DNA of 11,226 bases from Lactifluus volemus (taxonomy: Eukaryota > Basidiomycota > Agaricomycetes > Russulales > Russulaceae). The position numbers and the translations under genes are program-made. Location: NCBI GenBank assembly GCA_022376515.1, contig WTXI01000614.1, forward strand, positions 1 through 11,226, given 5' to 3'. Below, in pieces: positions 7,933 through 11,226 of the stretch. The stretch's first letter is position 1. Every line of letters starts with the position of its first letter. The notes beneath the pieces were generated by a model that was not told the DNA's origin, ran no database searches, and worked only from the letters and a program-made list of their open reading frames with translations.

Positions 7933-9654
7933 GCGCAAAAAGCCATTCGACAAGCACAGGACATGACAAGAAGATATCACGAGCGGAAGAAGGGGCAACA
8001 CCACTTCCGACCTTTCACCGAGGGGCAAATGGTGCTACTTGAGGGGACGAACTTGAACCTGCCATATCCGACCAAGAAGCTTCGACCAAAACGCTTCGGA
8101 CCTTTCTGTGTCATCAAAGTGGTCTCGCCCTACATGTACAAATTGGACTTGCCACCCCAATGGAAGATCCACAATGTCTTCCATGCGTCCCTTCTAACCC
8201 CCTATTCGGAAACAGCCGAACATGGCCAAAATCACACCGAGCCACCCCCAGATCTGGTGGACGATCATCAGGAATACGAAGTCGAAGAGATCCTCGGATC
8301 AAGGAAGCAGTACAGGAAACTGCAATATCTCCTAAAGTGGAAAGGATATTCCGCAGCACACAACACGTGGGAGCCGGCCGAAAACATCAATTCCCCGGAG
8401 TTAATCCGAGAATTCCACAAGGCAAACCCCGAAGCCGTGAGAACCTTAGAAGTCAAGGAGGATATAAACCCCACTCCTGACTCTCTACCATTGCCATCCC
8501 CCTCTCCTATGGACTTCTCCCCCATCAGAGACTTCATCCTCGACCTTGACACTGCCTCCCTTGAAATCCCTGACGACACCTACGCTGCCCTCCTGCTCAC
8601 CAGCCTTACCCCAGAAGACTTTCAACCCGAGCACCTTGACATCGACAACGAGTATGCCACCTCACCGTTACCCCTCCCAGTACCAGATCCGTCCACCAGG
8701 CCCCTCGCACCCGTACCTATACTCTGGGCCCCTCAGCCCACTCGACCTTTCACTTACGGCGAGTGGTCCCCCGAGCCCAACGACGACAACTACTCCTCGC
8801 CCGTCGCCCCTCCCAATTCGGAGGAAGAGCCCCCTTCCCTCACGCTCGACTCCTTCCACCGTATCGACGAGTGGAGGACCCAGTCAGCCCCGCTACTCGA
8901 GGCAGCAGGCCAGGAAGTCTCTCCCGTTTCGTCACCCTCCTCGCGCTCCGAGCTGTTCGACGCCTCCAAGTGGCCCTTCACGCGGGTCAACACCCCCGCC
9001 TCCGACAGCGACGGTCATCGATCTGACCAGTCCGTCTCCGCCCCCGCCACCAGCGAGGAGTCCCAGCTACCACGTCAGGACTCCTACTCCGGCCACCCCT
9101 CGACCGCCGACCCGCATGCATCAGTTACATTGGACGCCGTTCACCCCCGACCCGCAAGAGGGTATGTTGCCGAACCCCCTCAACACCCCGTTTATACCAG
9201 CGAGGAGCCCCACGCCGCCGCCGAGAAGGGCAAGGCTCCTGCAATTGGTGGCGCTCGTGGACTCCGACGGGAACACGCAGGCGTTTGGCACGGCGTTCGT
9301 GCCACTGAATACACGCCTCGTACACACGGCGCGTGGTATTTCCCTCAGCAGTTTTCCACCCCTCTAGCTGCTACCTGGATCCTGACTTACCTGCCTCCAC
9401 CTCCCGTCTTTCCGTACTGTCACCGGTGCAACGATGCTCAGCCCGACCACCCCGCCGATCTCTGCCCCGTCGATATCCGCTGCCTGTATTGCGCAGGCGG
9501 ACATCTCTCGTGTCATTGCCCGTGGCCGCACTTCTTGTGCACGGCCGATGACTGCTTCTGCCCCGACGACCACGACTTTGCGGAGCCAGAGGGCGTCCGC
9601 AACCCTGTCTGGCAGTGCCTGACATCCCTTGTCTTGCGTCGGCGCACTTACTAA
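7933..9654 (+). pseudogene. pol: Element 2 Pol: GPY/F module, chromodomain and Cys/His-rich C-terminal extension
   Basis: In-frame continuation of the integrase after the TGA at 7930; the first ATG is at 7963, not a natural start. Residues from 7963: GPF module around KRFGPF (43-48) to VFHASLLTPY; chromodomain about 103-156 with cage aromatics Y105, W126 and Y129; then about 320 residues rich in Pro, Ser, Asp and Glu, likely disordered; then a Cys/His-rich end. That end holds C486-x2-C489-x6-H496-x4-C501, C507-x2-C510-x3-H514-x4-C519, and H523, C526, C531, C533 and H537. The frame stops at TAA 9652-9654, 37 bp before the LTR. The stretch 9116-9367 shows better codon bias in the +1 frame. Confidence 0.88.
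9418..9573 (+). other. Cys/His-rich zinc-knuckle-like cluster at end of element 2 Pol
   Basis: Two knuckle-like units in a row, C-x2-C-x6-H-x4-C and C-x2-C-x3-H-x4-C, followed by PWPHFLC, then C-x-C and DDH. The segment CPWPHFLC matches CPFPHFSC in element 1, and both are followed by Cys then an Asp-His. Probably a metal-binding, possibly nucleic-acid-binding, module. Confidence 0.65.
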
Positions 9655-9677
9655 GGCACTGGTGGCACAGCGCCCTT

Positions 9678-9691
9678 GAGAAGAGAGGCAC
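9678..9691 (+). other. Polypurine tract of element 2
   Basis: Purine run GAGAAGAGAGG (9678-9688) followed by CAC and then the LTR start. The position and the similar spacer before it (stop, then GGTGG...GC...CTT) match element 1. Confidence 0.75.
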
Positions 9692-9756
9692 TGTTACGGT
9701 TTGGCACGTGATCTACTTATGTACTGTTACGGTTTGGCACGTGATCTACTTATGTA
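9691..9756 (+). repeat. 33-bp tandem duplication of the LTR2 start
   Basis: Bases 9691-9723 and 9724-9756 are identical, head to tail. Each copy includes the LTR terminus TGTTACGG and one CACGTG. Either copy (9692 or 9725) could be the true LTR start. The duplication is perfect, so it is recent or a single-step error. Confidence 0.95.
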
Positions 9757-9920
9757 TTGGCCCCACGTGACTGTGGGTATCTTTTTCGCTTTCTTCCGAG
9801 ACAATCTACGATATGGATCTCCAGATCTTTCCGTGTATGACACGAATCTCTGGATCTTTCCAAGGTATCTCCATAGATCTCCGTAGTTTCTCCATCTTGA
9901 TCTACGATATATTATTGTGG

Positions 9921-9945
9921 AGGCATGTCACGCTGTGACATGCCT
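9921..9945. promoter_or_regulatory. Perfect 11-bp palindrome with 3-bp centre in LTR2 U3
   Basis: AGGCATGTCAC, GCT, then GTGACATGCCT: an exact inverted repeat ending about 33 bp upstream of the TATA box. It could bind a dimeric factor. A TGACTCA heptamer (9955-9961) sits between it and the TATA box. Confidence 0.6.
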
Positions 9946-9978
9946 GAGACTCTATGACTCAGCATCACACCTTAGGAG

Positions 9979-9986
9979 TATATAAA
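9979..9986 (+). promoter_or_regulatory. LTR2 TATA box
   Basis: TATATAAA about 254-287 bp into the LTR, followed by a pyrimidine-rich transcribed region. It corresponds to TATAAG in LTR1 and ATAAATAG in LTR3. Confidence 0.65.
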
Positions 9987-10297
9987 CCGGTCCGTTGTAG
10001 CTTGTCTCCTTAGACTTTGCTTCGTCTGCAATCAGACTAGTTGAACCCTCTTCCCTTCTTCTCCTTCAAGTCAGACCTCCTGACCGTTGTTGTCCAAGAC
10101 TTGGTCTCGTCTTGTGATTGCCCTTGACCTCTTCTTTGACGATACAGTAGAGTGCATCCGTCAGCGCGACGCTCTCCTCTATAGTAGAGCCAAGGGAAGA
10201 ACTCGAGTGATCCTTGTCGTACTGAGGCTTAGTGCCACGCTCAGTCCTCCTCGATCACTAAAGCACACGTCGTGCGCCAAGGCCCCTCTGAGCCTTG

Positions 10298-10624
10298 ACA
10301 GTAAAGTAGCAAAGTCAAGACCATTGACTAAGGACCTGAGTGTTACGGTTATGCAGGCCATCCAGCCCATTTCTTACTATTTTTCGTCTATTTCTCGACT
10401 TGTGTTATGACCTAGGATTCCTTTCCTTGGCCAGCCCCCTCTGTTTGTCTTCTAGGGGCTGTGCATCGCTATTTTGGACGTGTATTTGACTCAGGGATCA
10501 TGACTCAAATCTTGAGTCAGCATTCTTGACTCAGATCTTGAGTCAGACGCACTGAGTCAGTTCTTGAGTCATCAGAACTGACTCAGGTCCTTAGTCAATG
10601 GTCTTGACTTTGCTACTTTACTGT
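10298..10624. repeat. 44-bp perfect inverted repeat joining LTR2 end and LTR3
   Basis: Bases 10298-10341 are the exact reverse complement of 10581-10624 (44 of 44), with 239 bp between them. The right arm lies inside the U3 of LTR3. The left arm fills exactly the gap between the proposed LTR2 end (10300) and the LTR3 start (10341), so about 40 bp of it are a piece of inverted LTR3-type sequence. Pairing does not extend beyond either arm. Confidence 0.95.
10487..10604 (+). promoter_or_regulatory. Array of TGA(C/G)TCA heptamers, alternating 14/12-bp spacing (26-bp period)
   Basis: Perfect heptamers start at 10487, 10501, 10513, 10527, 10539, 10553, 10565 and 10579, with a variant TTAGTCA at 10591. 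Start-to-start distances are 14, 12, 14, 12, 14, 12, 14 and 12. TGACTCA is the known recognition site of bZIP factors of the Gcn4/CPC1 and AP-1 type. The array ends about 57 bp upstream of the TATA-like box of LTR3, an enhancer position. Regulation by amino-acid starvation or stress is inference. Confidence 0.75.
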
Positions 10625-10660
10625 GACCTTTGTAGGATAGTTGGCTAGCCCTCTGTATGC

Positions 10661-10668
10661 ATAAATAG
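10661..10668 (+). promoter_or_regulatory. LTR3 TATA-like box
   Basis: ATAAATAG about 320 bp into LTR3, followed about 30 bp later by the CCCCAGCTTC segment that also follows the LTR1 TATA box. Confidence 0.5.
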
Positions 10669-10952
10669 GGCCCTATGGATGAGCTAAAGCCCCAGCTTCA
10701 GCTTTGTTGAGAATCACAGCTTGTTGTTTGACACTCAATCTCCCTCTCTTTTTCTTGTGAATCCCCTCTTTGTACCTCAATTAAGGTACCTTCGCGCCAC
10801 AATCAGAACATCTGTTCGCTTGTTTATGCCTTGAAAACAAGCTCACAGACGCTCTGAACCTTGTATGAAATCGAGGGTGAAGAATTATCTAATTTCTCCC
10901 CCTCCATTTCACACAAACCTTAGTTCAACCTCCCACGAGTGTCCTTGGAAGG

Positions 10953-11226
10953 TGTCACGGTTCACAGGGACTGTGGCTCGGAGTGAGCTTCAATTAATCA
11001 AGGGAGGATGCGCAGGCGAGTTCCTGTGAAGGATAGACTTGACTGTGCGAACTCTCGGTTCTGTATCGCGTGAGGCAGGTAGTACGGACCGGCGCACACG
11101 ATGGTCGGAGTTGCCATTCCCAAAGAGGATAGGTGGTGGCAGATGGACGAAGGACAATTTGTGAGTTCAACCGCAATGCGGGTGCGAGTGTAATTGGAAT
11201 GCCAGGGATGCTCGCCTTCCAAGGAC
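10953..11226. other. Unassigned end of window with 12-bp inverted repeat at its borders
   Basis: No recognisable protein or RNA gene. The stretch begins TGTCACGGTT, which resembles the LTR start TGTTACGGTT with one transition. GTCCTTGGAAGG (10941-10952) and CCTTCCAAGGAC (11215-11226) form a perfect inverted pair about 286 bp apart, cut by the window edge. It could be the leader of a third element, another LTR, or a small terminal-inverted-repeat element. The short minus-strand reading frames here look random. Confidence 0.3.

Larger units (their letters stand above)
6827..10300 (+). mobile_element. Element 2: related Ty3/gypsy chromovirus, right part only, split by element 1
   Basis: Coding sequence resumes at 6829 inside the RNase H tail and continues through integrase, chromodomain, C-terminal extension, polypurine tract and 3' LTR. 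Its integrase is close to element 1's, with long identical peptide stretches, but the C-terminal extension and the LTR differ, so it is a separate family of the same lineage. The missing left part (5' LTR, gag, PR, RT, most of RNase H) is expected on the far side of element 1's 5' LTR. The first five bases, GCTAC, are the predicted target-site duplication. Confidence 0.85.
9692..10300 (+). repeat. LTR2: 3' LTR of element 2 (about 609 bp, 576 bp without the duplication)
   Basis: Starts TGTTACGGTTTGG right after the polypurine tract. The proposed end is GAGCCTTGACA (10290-10300), which matches the LTR1 end GAGCCGTAACA at 9 of 11 positions and pairs with the start at 6 of 8 positions. U3 contains three CACGTG motifs (9705, 9738, 9764), a perfect palindrome (9921-9945) and TGACTCA (9955-9961). 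The TATA box is TATATAAA (9979-9986). The right end is inferred, not certain. Confidence 0.75.
10341..10952 (+). repeat. LTR3: solo LTR or 5' LTR of a third element (right end uncertain)
   Basis: Starts TGTTACGGTTATGCAGG, close to the LTR1 start TGTTACGGAATGCAGG, and shares CCCCAGCTTCAGCTTT with it downstream of a TATA-like ATAAATAG (10661-10668). U3 carries the TGASTCA array and an inverted pair CAGCCCC/GGGGCTG (near 10430-10462). There is no polypurine tract to its left, so it is not a 3' LTR. No CCGTAACA-type end is visible; 10952 is only the base before a TGTCACGG at 10953. Confidence 0.6.

Noticed and set aside
8273..8431. Host chromodomain (HP1-like) gene
   Set aside because: It is in frame with integrase and GPY/F and sits where chromoviruses carry their chromodomain.
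8546..9367. 273-codon Pro/Ser/Thr-rich + strand reading frame as a separate gene
   Set aside because: Most of it (8546-9115) is the shadow of the Pro-rich pol extension, with poorer codon bias than pol; only its end (9116-9367) looks coding, which is reported as an island instead.
9371..9691. Minus-strand frame of 106 codons at the end of element 2
   Set aside because: Antisense of the Cys/His cluster and polypurine region; composition is explained by the sense gene.
10087..10410. 107-codon frame across the LTR2/LTR3 junction
   Set aside because: It crosses from one LTR through the inverted filler into another LTR, so it cannot be an old gene.
10487..10604. CRISPR-like array
   Set aside because: Repeats are 7 bp palindromic heptamers with 5-7 bp gaps inside an LTR promoter; there is no spacer/repeat size pattern and the context is eukaryotic.
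10953..11226. Primer-binding site and gag leader of a third element
   Set aside because: No TGG-type binding site next to a clear LTR end could be placed and no gag frame starts here.

Overview
The window is a stack of nested Ty3/gypsy LTR retrotransposons of the chromovirus type (integrase with a C-terminal chromodomain), all on the + strand. No host gene, tRNA, rRNA or CRISPR array could be supported. The protein style (integrase wording, GPY/F plus chromodomain, C-biased codons, CpG-type lesions) suggests a filamentous, probably basidiomycete, fungal genome. That assignment is inference from family knowledge, not a database result.

Layout. (1) 1-6826: element 1, lacking only its 5' LTR and leader, which lie left of the window. 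It has gag (19-1581), a gag-pol junction that looks like a programmed -1 frameshift signal (GGATTTT, stop, hairpin), pol with protease, RT and RNase H (1578-3605), a one-base deletion near 3491, an in-frame TGA at 3722, integrase plus chromodomain plus a long C-terminal extension (to 6274), a polypurine tract, and a complete 516-bp 3' LTR (6311-6826) bounded by TGTTACGG/CCGTAACA. (2) 6827-10300: the right part of a related, different element 2. It resumes in frame inside the RNase H tail exactly where LTR1 ends, so element 1 most likely jumped into element 2; the predicted target duplication is GCTAC. Element 2 has integrase, a TGA at 7930, chromodomain, a Cys/His-rich C-terminus, a polypurine tract and a 3' LTR whose first 33 bp are tandemly duplicated. 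(3) 10301-10340: about 40 bp that are the exact reverse complement of part of the next LTR. (4) 10341 onward: a third LTR (solo, or the 5' LTR of an element running off the window) with a regular array of eight perfect TGA(C/G)TCA heptamers upstream of its TATA box. (5) About 10953-11226: unassigned sequence with a 12-bp inverted repeat at its edges.

How the parts work together. Gag would form the particle, the -1 shift would set the Gag:Pol ratio, PR/RT/RNase H would mature the proteins and copy the RNA, and the integrase chromodomain would guide insertion to methylated-histone chromatin. Element 1 is a dead copy: RT active site YLDN instead of YxDD, a frameshift and a nonsense codon. Element 2 is dead by nonsense mutation and by the insertion.

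Most interesting points: the -1 frameshift signal; the 12/14-bp alternating TGASTCA (Gcn4/AP-1-like) array; a Cys/His-rich domain shared by the C-termini of both integrases; apparent out-of-frame coding islands just upstream of that domain in both copies; and the 44-bp perfect inverted repeat that links LTR2 and LTR3.
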